DNA of 64,000 nt from Streptomyces armeniacus (GCF_003355155.1 NZ_CP031320.1:542359-606358), one strand, 5' to 3'; counted from the stretch's first letter, positions 50,769 to 59,411 are shown. Numbers and translations are program-made. The notes: generated by a model from the letters alone, not told the origin.

Positions 50769-51595
50769 CACGCCTCCCCGGCCCGTGCGGACTCCGCGGA
50801 CGGCGCGGACTCCGCCGACTCCGCGGATCCGGCGAACTCGGCGAGCTCCTCTACGAGGATCGGCGCGGCGACCGTCGCGGCGTGGATGCCGATCACGCTG
50901 ACGATCTCCAGCACCTCCATGATCTCCTCGCGCGTCGCCCCGTGCCGTACGGCGTTGCGCATGTGCTCCTTCAGGCCGGGCACGTAGAGATGGGTGGCGG
51001 ACGCGTCGAACGCGGTGTAGATCAGCTCCTTGACCTTGGGCTCCAGCACGCCCGTGCGCCACGGCACCGACGACAGCTCGGTGTACGCCTCGAAGAGTTC
51101 GGGGTCGACCTCCAGGAGTTCGTCCCAGAACGAGTGCCAGTAGCCGCGGGTCTCGGTGAACTCCGCCTTGAGCCGCTCCTGCCGCTCGGACAGCGGGGCG
51201 GGCCCGTCCCGCAGGCCCTCCTCCGTCAGCACCTCCATCAGCAGCGGGACGCCGATGTTGGAGGCGTGGATGCCGAGGGTGGAGGTCAGCTCGATCACCT
51301 CCATCAGCTCCTCCTTCGTGGCGCCGAAGGCGAGCGCGGCCCGGATGTGCTGCCGGATGCCGGGGGTGTAGAGGTGTGTCGCGGCCGCGTCGGCGGCGAT
51401 GTAGACGAACTCCTTGACCTTGTCCTCGAGATGGTTCTTCCGCCACGGCACGGCGGAGAACTCGAGGTACGCCGACAGGAAGCCGGGGTCGAGGCGGAGG
51501 ATGCTCTCCCACGCGTCGTTCCAGGTGCCGCGGACGCGGACGAACTCCGCCTTCAGTTCCTCCTGCGCCGGGGTCAGGCTCGTGCCCGTTGTCAT
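50768..51595 (-). CDS. Duplicated carboxymuconolactone decarboxylase-fold protein
   Basis: 275 aa from ATG 51593-51595. Two homologous halves (about 10-125 and 140-255): LEDKVKEFVYIAADAAATHLYTPGIRQHI against LEPKVKELIYTAFDASATHLYVPGLKEHM, each with the CMD helical pattern and GAT[KR]EE[LI]MEV. The CxxC of AhpD-type members is absent in both halves. The C-terminus is a Ser/Ala/Glu repeat tail. Function in the operon is unknown; proteins of this fold decarboxylate lactone-acids or act as thiol peroxidases, the latter excluded by the missing Cys. Confidence 0.87.
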   Translation of the reverse strand: MTTGTSLTPAQEELKAEFVRVRGTWNDAWESILRLDPGFLSAYLEFSAVPWRKNHLEDKVKEFVYIAADAAATHLYTPGIRQHIRAALAFGATKEELMEVIELTSTLGIHASNIGVPLLMEVLTEEGLRDGPAPLSERQERLKAEFTETRGYWHSFWDELLEVDPELFEAYTELSSVPWRTGVLEPKVKELIYTAFDASATHLYVPGLKEHMRNAVRHGATREEIMEVLEIVSVIGIHAATVAAPILVEELAEFAGSAESAESAPSAESARAGEA

Positions 51596-52500
51596 GTCAG
51601 TTCCTCTCCGGAGTGTGTCTTCTCCAGCCACCGCACGACTTCCGTGTGGTCGGCGTCCTGGGGCAGTTCGCCCGCCGCCTCGGCCCAGAGCGCGACTGCC
51701 GACTCGCCCAGCGCCGAGGGCCGTCCGGTCTCGCGGGCGAGGTCGACCGCGATCCGCATGTCCTTGAGCATCAGCCGCAGCCCGAACCCGGAGTCGTACG
51801 TGCCGGGCAGCACGTACGCGGGCCACTTCGTCTCGGTGGAACCGCTGCGCCCGCTGGAGCCATTGACGACCTCGAGCATCACGTCCGGGTCGAGGCCGAA
51901 CTCCCGGCCCGCGAGCAGCGCTTCCGAGCTGACCAGCAGATGGGTGGCGGACATCAGGTTGTTGAGCGCCTTGAGCGCGTGCCCGGCGCCGGTGGCGCCG
52001 ACGTGCGACACGGTGCCACCGAGGCATTCCAGCACCGGCCGTATCCGCGCCACGTCGTCCGCGGCACCGCCCGCCATGATCGTCAGCGTGCCGGCCTCGG
52101 CGCCGCCGACCCCGCCCGACACCGGCGCGTCCACCATCGGCACGCCGCGGTCCGCGGCCCGTCCGGCGACCGTACGGGTCGCGTGCGGGCGGGACGATCC
52201 CATGTCGACCAGTACGGTGCCCGCGCCGGCGGCGTCGAGCAGTCCGTCCTCGTACACGACCTGTTCGACGGTGTCGGAGTCCGGCAGCATCAGCAGGATC
52301 GCGTCCGCGCCCTCGACGGCCGCCGGCAGTCCTGCGGCCGGTTCCGCGCCCGCGGCGGCGGCCCGTTCGCGCGCCGCCGGGTCGGTGTCGAAGGCCCGTA
52401 CGGTGTAGCCCGCCTCGACGAGCCGCCGGACCATGGGCGTGCCCATGTTGCCGAGTCCGAGGAACGCGAGCACCGCGCCGGGGGCCAGCGGCGTGGTCAC
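51592..52500 (-). CDS. 3-hydroxyisobutyrate dehydrogenase-family NAD(P) oxidoreductase (copy 1)
   Basis: 302 aa from GTG 52498-52500. Rossmann start VLAFLGLGNMGTPMVRRLVEAGY, then ILLMLPDSDTVEQVV, VDAPVSGGVGGAEAGTLTIMAGG (substrate loop) and GHALKALNNLMSATHLLVSSEAL containing the catalytic Lys. These are the beta-hydroxyacid dehydrogenase signatures. It overlaps both neighbours by 4 bases. A second, divergent member of the family is encoded at 53302-54255. Confidence 0.93.
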   Translation of the reverse strand: MTTPLAPGAVLAFLGLGNMGTPMVRRLVEAGYTVRAFDTDPAARERAAAAGAEPAAGLPAAVEGADAILLMLPDSDTVEQVVYEDGLLDAAGAGTVLVDMGSSRPHATRTVAGRAADRGVPMVDAPVSGGVGGAEAGTLTIMAGGAADDVARIRPVLECLGGTVSHVGATGAGHALKALNNLMSATHLLVSSEALLAGREFGLDPDVMLEVVNGSSGRSGSTETKWPAYVLPGTYDSGFGLRLMLKDMRIAVDLARETGRPSALGESAVALWAEAAGELPQDADHTEVVRWLEKTHSGEELT

Positions 52501-52892
52501 GAGACCTCGGTCCCCTCGTCGCGGAGTTCGTTCAGCGTCCGTTCGGCGACGCGGAACGACTCCAGCGCGGCGGGCACTCCGCAGTACACCGCGGTCTGCA
52601 GCAGCGCCTCCTGGATCTCCGCCTCCGTGCAGCCGTTGCGCACCGCTCCCCTGACGTGCACCGCCAGTTCGTGCATCCGGTTGAGGGCGGTGAGCATCGC
52701 CAGGTTGAGGAGGCTGCGGGTCCTGCGGTCGAGGCCCTCGCGGGTCCAGACCTCGCCCCAGCAGTACTCGGTGACGAGCTCCTGTACGGGTCGGCTGAAG
52801 TCGGTCACCTTGGCGAGCGACCGTTCGACGTGGTCGGCGCCCAGCACTTCCCTGCGTGCCGCGAGACCCGCGTCGAAGCGTTGCGTGTCCAT
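52497..52892 (-). CDS. Carboxymuconolactone decarboxylase family protein, PcaC-like
   Basis: 131 aa from ATG 52890-52892. The whole length matches the PcaC pattern: WGEVWTREGLDRRTRSLLNLAMLTAL, HELAVHVRGAVRNGCTEAEIQEALLQTAVYCGVPAALESFR. Family members in aromatic catabolism decarboxylate gamma-carboxymuconolactone; other substrates are likely here because no protocatechuate genes are nearby. 20 bases separate it from the cupin gene. Confidence 0.92.
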   Translation of the reverse strand: MDTQRFDAGLAARREVLGADHVERSLAKVTDFSRPVQELVTEYCWGEVWTREGLDRRTRSLLNLAMLTALNRMHELAVHVRGAVRNGCTEAEIQEALLQTAVYCGVPAALESFRVAERTLNELRDEGTEVS

Positions 52893-52912
52893 GATCGTGC
52901 TCCGTTCGTCGT

Positions 52913-53305
52913 TCAGTCCTGTTGTGCGGCGAGGTAGTCGGCCTCGCTCACCGGGGACTCCCACCGCGTGGTGCCGAGGGAGACGGCCACGTGCGCCAGC
53001 GCGCTGCCCGTACTCGCGCCGTGCCAGTGGCGTTCGCCCGGCGGTACCCACACCACGTCGCCGGGGCCGAGCCGTTGCGGCGCCTCGCCCTCGCTGCACA
53101 CCCAGCCGCTGCCGGTGGTCACCTGGAGGATCTGGCCGTGCTCGTGCCGGTGCCAGTGGGTGCGGGAACCGGGGGTGAAGAACACGGAGTTGATGGTGAC
53201 GCCGTCGGTGGTGGGCAGTACGGGGTCGGCCCACACGGTGCCGTCGAACGTGGCACCCCGCTCCTCGGTCCCCGCCCTCTCGGGCCTGCCGTGGACGATC
53301 TTCAT
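52913..53305 (-). CDS. Small cupin-domain protein
   Basis: 130 aa from ATG 53303-53305. A single cupin: FFTPGSRTHWHRHEHGQILQVTTGSG (HxH..E-type metal site) and PGDVVWVPPGERHWHGAS. It resembles cupins found next to PcaC-like proteins, sometimes fused to them. Overlaps the upstream dehydrogenase stop. Confidence 0.92.
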   Translation of the reverse strand: MKIVHGRPERAGTEERGATFDGTVWADPVLPTTDGVTINSVFFTPGSRTHWHRHEHGQILQVTTGSGWVCSEGEAPQRLGPGDVVWVPPGERHWHGASTGSALAHVAVSLGTTRWESPVSEADYLAAQQD

Positions 53306-54255
53306 TCCGCCGCCTCCTCGTTGCCGTGCTCCTCGTTCCCGAGCTCCTCGTTCCCGTGCTCCTCCTTGTCGTGCAGCCGGATGCCGCCCGCCGCGTCGCC
53401 GATGGCGTCGACGACCCTGTTGCTGATCTGGTCGGCGTAGCCGAGCGATCCGGCCAGCGCGAAACTCGCCAGCGGGCCCGAGGCGTTGAGTACGGGCACG
53501 CCCAGCTCCCGCAGCCGGTCGACGTAGAGCACGATGTCCTTCGTCATCAGCGCGCCGGTGAGGCCGCCTTCGAGGTAGTCGCCGTCCACGATGTGCGGGA
53601 AGCGGTTGAGGGTGGCGAAGTTGACGCCGCTGCCGGCGTTGAACACCTCCAGCAGCCGGTGCATGTCCAGGCCCGCCTTGCGCCCGGCGACCAGCGCCTC
53701 GGCGGTGGCGGCGAGACTGACGGCGTTGAGGAAGTTGTTGAGAACCTTGGCGGTGTGCCCGGCGCCGGGGGCACCCATCGCGAACACCTCGGAGCTGAAC
53801 GGCTCCAGCGTCCGCTCCAGCGCCGCCAGCGCCGCGGGCGAACCGCCGGTCATCAGCGTCAGCGTGCCCTTGTCCGCGGCCGCCGCGCCGCCGGAGATGC
53901 CCGCGTCGACGTACTCGACGCCGCGCTCGGCGAGCGCCGCGTGCAGCCGCACGGTGGACGACGGGGCCGCGGTGCTGAAGTCCACCACGATCTGGCCGGC
54001 GCGGCAGTGCGCCAGCACACCGTCGTCGCCCAGCACCACTCCCTCGACCACGGTGCTGTCCGGGAGGGACAGCAGCAGGTGGTCGGCGGCGGCGACGGCC
54101 TCGGCGACCGACTCCGCGGGCGTGGCACCCGCCTCTTCGGCGCGGCCAGGGACCGGGTCGTAGCCGGTCACCGGCTGTCCGCCGGCGACGATGCGCCGGG
54201 TGATCCGGCCGCCCATGTTGCCGAGCCCGATCATTCCGATACGGGTGCCGCTCAT
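53302..54255 (-). CDS. 3-hydroxyisobutyrate dehydrogenase-family NAD(P) oxidoreductase (copy 2)
   Basis: 317 aa from ATG 54253-54255. RIGMIGLGNMGGRITRRIVAGG, LLLSLPDSTVVEGVV, VDAGISGGAAAADKGTLTLMTGG and AGHTAKVLNNFLNAVSLAATAEALVAG show the NAD fold, substrate loop and catalytic Lys region. The C-terminus ends in a 15-bp repeat (53313-53372) coding HGNEE/LGNEE units that run into the overlap with the cupin gene. Confidence 0.93.
   Translation of the reverse strand: MSGTRIGMIGLGNMGGRITRRIVAGGQPVTGYDPVPGRAEEAGATPAESVAEAVAAADHLLLSLPDSTVVEGVVLGDDGVLAHCRAGQIVVDFSTAAPSSTVRLHAALAERGVEYVDAGISGGAAAADKGTLTLMTGGSPAALAALERTLEPFSSEVFAMGAPGAGHTAKVLNNFLNAVSLAATAEALVAGRKAGLDMHRLLEVFNAGSGVNFATLNRFPHIVDGDYLEGGLTGALMTKDIVLYVDRLRELGVPVLNASGPLASFALAGSLGYADQISNRVVDAIGDAAGGIRLHDKEEHGNEELGNEEHGNEEAAE
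53313..53372. repeat. Four 15-bp repeats at the 3' end of the dehydrogenase gene
   Basis: Units such as GCTCCTCGTTCCCGA (53328-53342) and GCTCCTCGTTCCCGT (53343-53357), flanked by two degenerate copies; they encode an acidic five-residue repeat. Confidence 0.9.
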
Positions 54256-55190
54256 GCCTCCGCCCTCCTGTCGTCCGCCGTCCGGCCGCCACTTCCCGCC
54301 GGGCCGCCGCTTCCTGCCTGACCGCCGTTCCCCGCCCGACTGCCGTTCCCCGCCCGGCTGCCGTTCCCCGCCCGGCTGTCGACGGCCGCGGTGTCCCACG
54401 CGCCCGCGCCGCCCGACGGCCGTACGGTGCTGACGATCGCCGCGCCGCCGTCCACCGAGACGACCTCGCCGTGCACGTACGCGGCGTCGTCGCTGAGCAG
54501 GAACGCCACGACGGAAGCGATCTCGTCGGGGCTCCCGGTACGGCGCAGCGGGACCGTGGTGCCGCGCCGCGTCATGTCGTCCCCGCCGCCGGACTCGTCC
54601 CTGGCCGCGGTGAACAGGCCGGTCGGTACGAGGCCGGGGGCGACCGCGTTGACGCGTACGCCCAGCGGGCCGCCGTACATCGCAGCGCCGCGCATGACGC
54701 CGAGCGCGCCGTGCTTGGACGCCTGGTACGGCAGCAGGTCGTGGCTGCCGCGCAGGCTCGCGATGGAGGCGGTGAGCACGATCGCGCCTCCGCCGCCCTG
54801 CTCGCGGTACCGGCGGAAGGCCGCGCGTACGCCGAGGAACGGCCCGCGCAGGTTCACGCCGACGACGTGGTCGAAGTCGGCGGCGCTCATGTCCGGCAGT
54901 TCGGCGAACGGGCCGACGATGCCGGCGTTGAGGTGGTGCAGGTCCAGCCTGCCGTACGTCTCGACGGCGATCCGCGTGTACCGCTCGACGTCCTCCTCAC
55001 GGGAGACGTCGGCCGCGACGGCGACGGCGGGCCCCGGCAGTCCGGCCGCGACCTCCCGCGCGCCGTCGTGATCGAGGTCGACCACGACGACGCTCGCCCC
55101 CTCGTCCGAGAGGCGGCGCGCGCTCGCCGCCCCGATGCCGCCGGCGGCGCCGGTGACGACGGCCACCCTGCCTTCCAGCCTTCGCGTCAT
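54252..55190 (-). CDS. Short-chain dehydrogenase/reductase
   Basis: 312 aa from ATG 55188-55190. SDR signatures: VAVVTGAAGGIGAASARRL (cofactor), LNAGIVG, and the catalytic LTASIASLRGSHDLLPYQASKHG (Ser, Tyr-x3-Lys). GEVVSVDGGAAI closes the domain near residue 250. The last 50 residues are a Gly/Ala/Asn/Ser repeat tail from 18-bp units and are not part of the fold. Overlaps both neighbours by four bases. Confidence 0.94.
   Translation of the reverse strand: MTRRLEGRVAVVTGAAGGIGAASARRLSDEGASVVVVDLDHDGAREVAAGLPGPAVAVAADVSREEDVERYTRIAVETYGRLDLHHLNAGIVGPFAELPDMSAADFDHVVGVNLRGPFLGVRAAFRRYREQGGGGAIVLTASIASLRGSHDLLPYQASKHGALGVMRGAAMYGGPLGVRVNAVAPGLVPTGLFTAARDESGGGDDMTRRGTTVPLRRTGSPDEIASVVAFLLSDDAAYVHGEVVSVDGGAAIVSTVRPSGGAGAWDTAAVDSRAGNGSRAGNGSRAGNGGQAGSGGPAGSGGRTADDRRAEA
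54324..54377. repeat. Three 18-bp repeats at the 3' end of the SDR gene
   Basis: GCCGTTCCCCGCCCGACT (54324-54341) followed by two copies ending GGCT (54342-54359, 54360-54377), with more degenerate copies down to about 54282. They encode a six-residue Ser-Arg-Ala-Gly-Asn-Gly unit. Confidence 0.9.
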
Positions 55191-56011
55191 GAGCGCTTCC
55201 TTCCGGTGCTCGGGCCGACCCGCACGGCGAAGCCGGGGTCGGCGGGGTCGAGGGGCTCGAACCGCTCCAGTACGAGCGGGTCGTGGCCGGGCAGCAGCAC
55301 CGTGTCCGGCTCGGCGGCGAGCGCGGCGAGTTCGTCGAAGCCGCGGTACATCGCGGCGAGGTCGGCGACCACGAGGAACGGCCGGTCCAGCTCGAGTTCC
55401 TCGTAGTAGTGGACGGCGTCGGAGGCGAGTACGACCGTGCCGCCTTCGGTGCGTACGAGGGCGACGAGCTGGCCGGGGGTGTGCCCGCCGACCTCCCGCA
55501 GCTCGATTCCCGGCGCGGGCTCGTACCGTTCGGGCAGCCGGACCACCCGCCCCTCCCGCTCGGCCTCCGCGAGGTGCGCGAGGTCGGACGGCTCGGCGGA
55601 GTGCCCGAACTGGACGCGCCGGGCGTACGGGCCGGTCCAGAAGTCGAGTTCGCGCGCGGAGATCAGGATGCGCGCGTGGGGGAACAGGCCGACGTTGCCG
55701 GTGTGGTCGTAGTGCGCGTGCGTGATGACCAGCTGTCCGATCCCCGCCGGGTCGATGCCCAGCCGCGCCAGCGCTTCGGGCACGGGGCAGGTCGTCGTAC
55801 GTCCACGGCGGTCGCCGACCTCCGGGGTGAAGCCGGTGTCGACGACGAGGGTGCGCTCGTCGTTGCGGAGCACCCAGAAGAAGTAGTCCATCCCCAGGGG
55901 GCGGTCGGGCTCTCCGTAGACGTGGTGGTTGAGGTAGACCTGGCTCGCGACGGTCTGCCGGGTCGCGAAGCGCACGGCGAGCACCTCGTAGGTGCCGTCC
56001 TTGTTCGTCAT
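55187..56011 (-). CDS. AHL-lactonase-like metallo-beta-lactamase-fold hydrolase (copy 1)
   Basis: 274 aa from ATG 56009-56011. Zinc motif THAHYDHTGNVG, GGHTPGQL, ASDAVHYYEE and LPGHDP; N-terminus YEVLAVRFATRQTVASQVYL and MDYFFWVLRNDERTLVVDTGF as in the AttM-type lactonases. It is the second gene of the operon, directly after the transporter, and a paralogue of the last gene. Confidence 0.9.
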   Translation of the reverse strand: MTNKDGTYEVLAVRFATRQTVASQVYLNHHVYGEPDRPLGMDYFFWVLRNDERTLVVDTGFTPEVGDRRGRTTTCPVPEALARLGIDPAGIGQLVITHAHYDHTGNVGLFPHARILISARELDFWTGPYARRVQFGHSAEPSDLAHLAEAEREGRVVRLPERYEPAPGIELREVGGHTPGQLVALVRTEGGTVVLASDAVHYYEELELDRPFLVVADLAAMYRGFDELAALAAEPDTVLLPGHDPLVLERFEPLDPADPGFAVRVGPSTGRKRS

Positions 56012-57336
56012 CTGGCCTCCCCTACCAGGTCCGGCTCGGCCGGGCGGTCACCCGCGCCGATGTCCCGTCCGGCGGTTTCGGGCAGGTGCCTGGCCAGGAA
56101 GACCGTGGCGACCAGCGCGACCACGACCAGGTACGAGGCGGGCCACACGCTGCTGCCCGTGGCGCTGGCGATGGCGCTCGCCACGAACGGTCCCGGGCCC
56201 GCGACGAAGGCCAGCGCGATGTTGAAGCCGGTCGCGCTGCCGCTGGAGCGGGTCGCCGCGGGGAACAGCTCGACCAGCATGACCACGGTGGTGACGCTGA
56301 CCAGCGACTGCGGCACGATCAGCAGCAGCATCCCGAGCAGTACGGACGCCACGTCGCCCCGGCCCATCAGGACGAACGCGGGCAGCCCCAGCACGATGTA
56401 GCCGACGCTGCCGGCGAGGTTGACGCGGCGGCGGCCCAGCCGGTCGGAGACGGCGCCCGCCACCGGGCACAGTGCGGTGTAGACGAGCAGCCCGGCCGCG
56501 CTGAGCTGGAGCGAGGTGGTCCGGGACAGGTCGACGGTCTCGGACAGGTAGTTCACGACGTAGGTGGCCAGGTAGTAGAAGCCCAGCCCCTGTACGGCGG
56601 CGATGGCGAGGGTGAGCAGGACCGGTTTCAGGTCCTTCCGCCCCGCGCTGCGCAGCGGCTTGTCGGCGACCTTGCCCTGTGCCTTGAGCTCCTCGAACAC
56701 CGGCGTCTCGGCCAGCCGCAGCCGTACGTACAGGCCGGCGAGGGCGAGCGGCGCGGCGGCGAGGAACGGGATGCGCCAGCCCCACGAGACCAGGCTGTCG
56801 GCCCCGACCAGGGACTCCACCACCAGCGCGGAGAAGCTCCCGGCCACGGTGGCGAGCGCGGCGGTGGCGGAGATGACGCTGCCGTAGACGCCCCGGCGGT
56901 TGCCCGGCGTCATCTCCAGCAGGTACGCGGCGGAGCCGGTCCACTCGCCGCCCGCGGAGAACCCCTGGAGGCACCGCAGCACGACGAGCAGGACGGGGGC
57001 GAGCATGCCGGCGGTCTGGTAGCTGGGCAGCGCGGCGATGAGCGTCGTGGTGGCGCCCATCATCACCACCGAGACCGACAGGGCGAACCGCCTGCCGCGG
57101 CGGTCGCCGAGCGAGCCGAGGACGAGCCCGCCGATGGGGCGGAAGAAGAACGCGACGCCGAACACGGCGAGCGAGGACAGCAGTCCCACGGTGGCGCTGC
57201 TGTCGGGAAAGAAGACCTTGCCCATGGTGGGCGCGAAGAAGCCGTAGACGGCGAAATCGAACCACTCCATGAAATTGCCGACGCCCGCGGCGAGCGCCGC
57301 CCGGCGCCGTGTGCGGGCCGACCCGTACGAGGGCAC
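56008..57336 (-). CDS. MFS transporter, metabolite:H+ symporter (MHS) family
   Basis: 442 aa from GTG 57334-57336, chosen because AGGAGG lies eight bases upstream; an ATG at 57399 would place the IclR operator inside the gene. Motifs of the MHS group: AGVGNFMEWFDFAVYGFFAPTMG, FFRPIGGLVLGSLGDRRGRR (loop 2-3), GFSAGGEWTGSAAYLLEM and 12 TM segments. The family imports organic acids and aromatic acids. First gene of the nine-gene operon, so the operon probably degrades what this protein brings in. Confidence 0.94.
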   Translation of the reverse strand: MPSYGSARTRRRAALAAGVGNFMEWFDFAVYGFFAPTMGKVFFPDSSATVGLLSSLAVFGVAFFFRPIGGLVLGSLGDRRGRRFALSVSVVMMGATTTLIAALPSYQTAGMLAPVLLVVLRCLQGFSAGGEWTGSAAYLLEMTPGNRRGVYGSVISATAALATVAGSFSALVVESLVGADSLVSWGWRIPFLAAAPLALAGLYVRLRLAETPVFEELKAQGKVADKPLRSAGRKDLKPVLLTLAIAAVQGLGFYYLATYVVNYLSETVDLSRTTSLQLSAAGLLVYTALCPVAGAVSDRLGRRRVNLAGSVGYIVLGLPAFVLMGRGDVASVLLGMLLLIVPQSLVSVTTVVMLVELFPAATRSSGSATGFNIALAFVAGPGPFVASAIASATGSSVWPASYLVVVALVATVFLARHLPETAGRDIGAGDRPAEPDLVGEAR

Positions 57337-57376
57337 CGCCGTCACCTCCTGCCGATCAACCCTGATCACTAGGACT

Positions 57377-57391
57377 GTCCACTCAGTGGAC
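57377..57391. promoter_or_regulatory. Perfect palindrome, likely IclR operator
   Basis: GTCCACTCAGTGGAC, a 7-1-7 perfect inverted repeat, 41 bases upstream of the transporter start. Confidence 0.8.
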
Positions 57392-57403
57392 TTGTGCATC
57401 GTT

Positions 57404-57411
57404 GAGTGGAC
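57404..57411. promoter_or_regulatory. Half-site of the same IclR-type motif
   Basis: GAGTGGAC repeats the right arm of the palindrome at 57377-57391, 13 bases further toward iclR. Confidence 0.5.
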
Positions 57412-57474
57412 AGCGCGTCGGCAAAGCTAGGCTCGCGGACGAGGCGCTGTCAATGCTTCGGACCCGCGGCGAAC

Positions 57475-57489
57475 GTCCACTGAGTGATA
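57475..57489. promoter_or_regulatory. Second IclR-type palindrome at the iclR start
   Basis: GTCCACTGAGTGATA matches the palindrome at 57377-57391 at 11 of 15 positions and ends 12 bases before the iclR start, as expected for autoregulation. Confidence 0.7.
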
Positions 57490-57501
57490 AAGTGATCCGC
57501 C

Positions 57502-58287
57502 GTGCGAACAGATTCCGAACCTCCGAAGGGCACGGTCGCCCGGGTCATGGCGGTGTTCCGTGCCGTCGTCGAGGCGGGCGAGGACGTCGGCGTCGCCGCC
57601 GTCACCGAGGCCGTGGGACTCCCCCGCCCGACCGTGCACCGGCTGCTGGACCTGCTGGCCAAGGAGGACATGGTCGAGTACGTGCCGGAGACCCGCCGCT
57701 GGCGCCCGACCGCGGAGTGCCAGCGCCTCGGCGCGCTGCTGGCCGCCCGCCGCGACCTGGTGCGGCTGGCCCGGCCGGTGCTGGCGGAGGTCGTCCGGCG
57801 CAGCCAGGAAGCGTGCCTGCTCGGCGTCTACCTGCCCAACCGGCGCGAGATGATCTACGCCGCCGAGCACTCGTCGCCCAACCCGCTGTCCTACCGGATC
57901 GAGCTGAACGCCCCGGTGCCGGTCAACTGGGGCGCGTCCGGCCGCTCCATCCTCGCCTTCCTGACGGACGAGGAGATCGACGCCGTGCTCGCCGAGCGCG
58001 CGCCGGCCCCCGGCACGGGCGAGAAGCCGCCCGCCGCACAGGTGCTGCGCCGGGAGCTGGAGCTCGTACGGGAGCAGGGGTACGCGTTCTCGCGCGGGCA
58101 GAAGATCCCCGGCTCACGGGGCATCGCGGCCCCCATCCTCGGCGCGGACGGCATCGCCGTCGGCAGCCTGACGCTGACGATCCCCGAGATGCGGTTCCGC
58201 GAGGACGCGAAGGAGCAGCTCGCCGAGATGGTGATGAGCGGGGCGCGGGAGCTGAGTTCGACGCTCGGCCACCGGGTCACGGGCTGA
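57502..58287 (+). CDS. IclR-family transcriptional regulator
   Basis: 261 aa from GTG 57502. Winged helix at about 10-70 (VARVMAVFRAVVEAGEDVGVAAVTEAVGLPRPTVHRLLDLL) and the IclR effector domain (NAPVPVNWGASGRSILAFL, GYAFSRGQKIPGSRGIAAPI, GIAVGSLTLTIPEMRF). Divergent from the nine-gene catabolic operon with three motif copies in the 165-base gap, so it most likely controls that operon and itself. The effector is presumably the transported acid. Confidence 0.94.
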   Translation: MRTDSEPPKGTVARVMAVFRAVVEAGEDVGVAAVTEAVGLPRPTVHRLLDLLAKEDMVEYVPETRRWRPTAECQRLGALLAARRDLVRLARPVLAEVVRRSQEACLLGVYLPNRREMIYAAEHSSPNPLSYRIELNAPVPVNWGASGRSILAFLTDEEIDAVLAERAPAPGTGEKPPAAQVLRRELELVREQGYAFSRGQKIPGSRGIAAPILGADGIAVGSLTLTIPEMRFREDAKEQLAEMVMSGARELSSTLGHRVTG

Positions 58288-58371
58288 ACGCCCGCCCGTC
58301 CGCGGCGCGTTGGCGCGCTCCGGGCGCGGCGTGTCACCACGGCGCGGCCCGGAGCGTGCCGCGGTGGCGGG

Positions 58372-59379
58372 TCAGCCGAAGACGCCGCTGTACGCGTTGA
58401 GGGCGGGCTGGCCGCCGAGGTGGGCGTAGAGGACGTTCGAGTCCGCGGGGATGTCGCCGCCGCGTACGAGGTCGATGAGGCCGGCCATCGACTTCCCCTC
58501 GTACACCGGGTCGAGGATCACGCCTTCGAGACCGCCGGTGAGCGTGATGGCGTCGAGGGTGGACTGGACGGGGATGCCGTAGCGGTCGCCGGCCCAGCCG
58601 TCCAGGACGGTGATCTCGTCGTCGCGCAGATCGCGGCCCAGGCCGATGAGTTCGGCGGTGTTGCGGGCGATCTTCGCGACCTGCGCGCGTGTCGCGTCGA
58701 GGGTGGCGGACGCGTCGATGCCCAGGACGCGGCGGGGGCGGTCCTGGCCGGCGAACCCGGCGATCATGCCTGCGTGGGTGCTGCCGGTGACGCTGCACAC
58801 CACGATGGTGTCGAAGAAGACGCCGAGTTCGCGTTCCTGCTGCTCGACCTCGTACGCCCAGTTGGCGAAGCCGAGGCCGCCCAGGCGGTGGTCGGACGCG
58901 CCCGCGGGGATGGCGTACGGGGTGCCGCCTGCGGCGCGTACGTCGTCCAGCGCCTGGTTCCAGCTCTCCTTGAAGCCGATCCCGAAGCCGGCCCGCACCA
59001 GGCGGATGTCGGCGCCCATGACGCGGGACAGGAGGATGTTGCCGACCTTGTCGTTGACGGCGTCGGGCCAGTCGACCCAGCTCTCCTGTACGAGCACGGC
59101 CTTCATGCCGAGCCGGGCGGCGACGGCGGCGACCTGCCGGGTGTGGTTGGACTGGATGCCGCCGATGCTGACCAGGGTGTCGGCGCCCTGGGCGAGCGCG
59201 TCGGGGACGAGGTACTCGAGCTTGCGTGTCTTGTTGCCGCCGAAGGCGAGCCCGCTGTTGCAGTCCTCCCGCTTGGCCCAGATCCGCGCGCCGCCGAGAT
59301 GGTCGCTGAGCCGCTCCAGCGGATGCACCGGGCTGGGGCCGAACAGCAGGGGGAAACGCTCGAAACCGGCCAGGGACAT
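58372..59379 (-). CDS. acdS: 1-aminocyclopropane-1-carboxylate (ACC) deaminase
   Basis: 335 aa from ATG 59377-59379 with GAGGAG upstream. Pseudomonas ACC deaminase residues are present with an offset of one: PLP Lys50 ([10 protein letters not shown]), Ser77 ([13 protein letters not shown]), Tyr293-Glu294 ([10 protein letters not shown]) and Leu321 (LYAHLGG). The Glu and Leu separate true ACC deaminase from D-cysteine desulfhydrase. The enzyme opens ACC to 2-oxobutyrate and ammonia, which lowers ethylene in plant hosts. It is transcribed toward iclR and separate from the operon beyond. Confidence 0.94.
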   Translation of the reverse strand: MSLAGFERFPLLFGPSPVHPLERLSDHLGGARIWAKREDCNSGLAFGGNKTRKLEYLVPDALAQGADTLVSIGGIQSNHTRQVAAVAARLGMKAVLVQESWVDWPDAVNDKVGNILLSRVMGADIRLVRAGFGIGFKESWNQALDDVRAAGGTPYAIPAGASDHRLGGLGFANWAYEVEQQERELGVFFDTIVVCSVTGSTHAGMIAGFAGQDRPRRVLGIDASATLDATRAQVAKIARNTAELIGLGRDLRDDEITVLDGWAGDRYGIPVQSTLDAITLTGGLEGVILDPVYEGKSMAGLIDLVRGGDIPADSNVLYAHLGGQPALNAYSGVFG

Positions 59380-59411
59380 GGTGACTCCTCGGGGCATCCC
59401 GTAAGGGCTGT

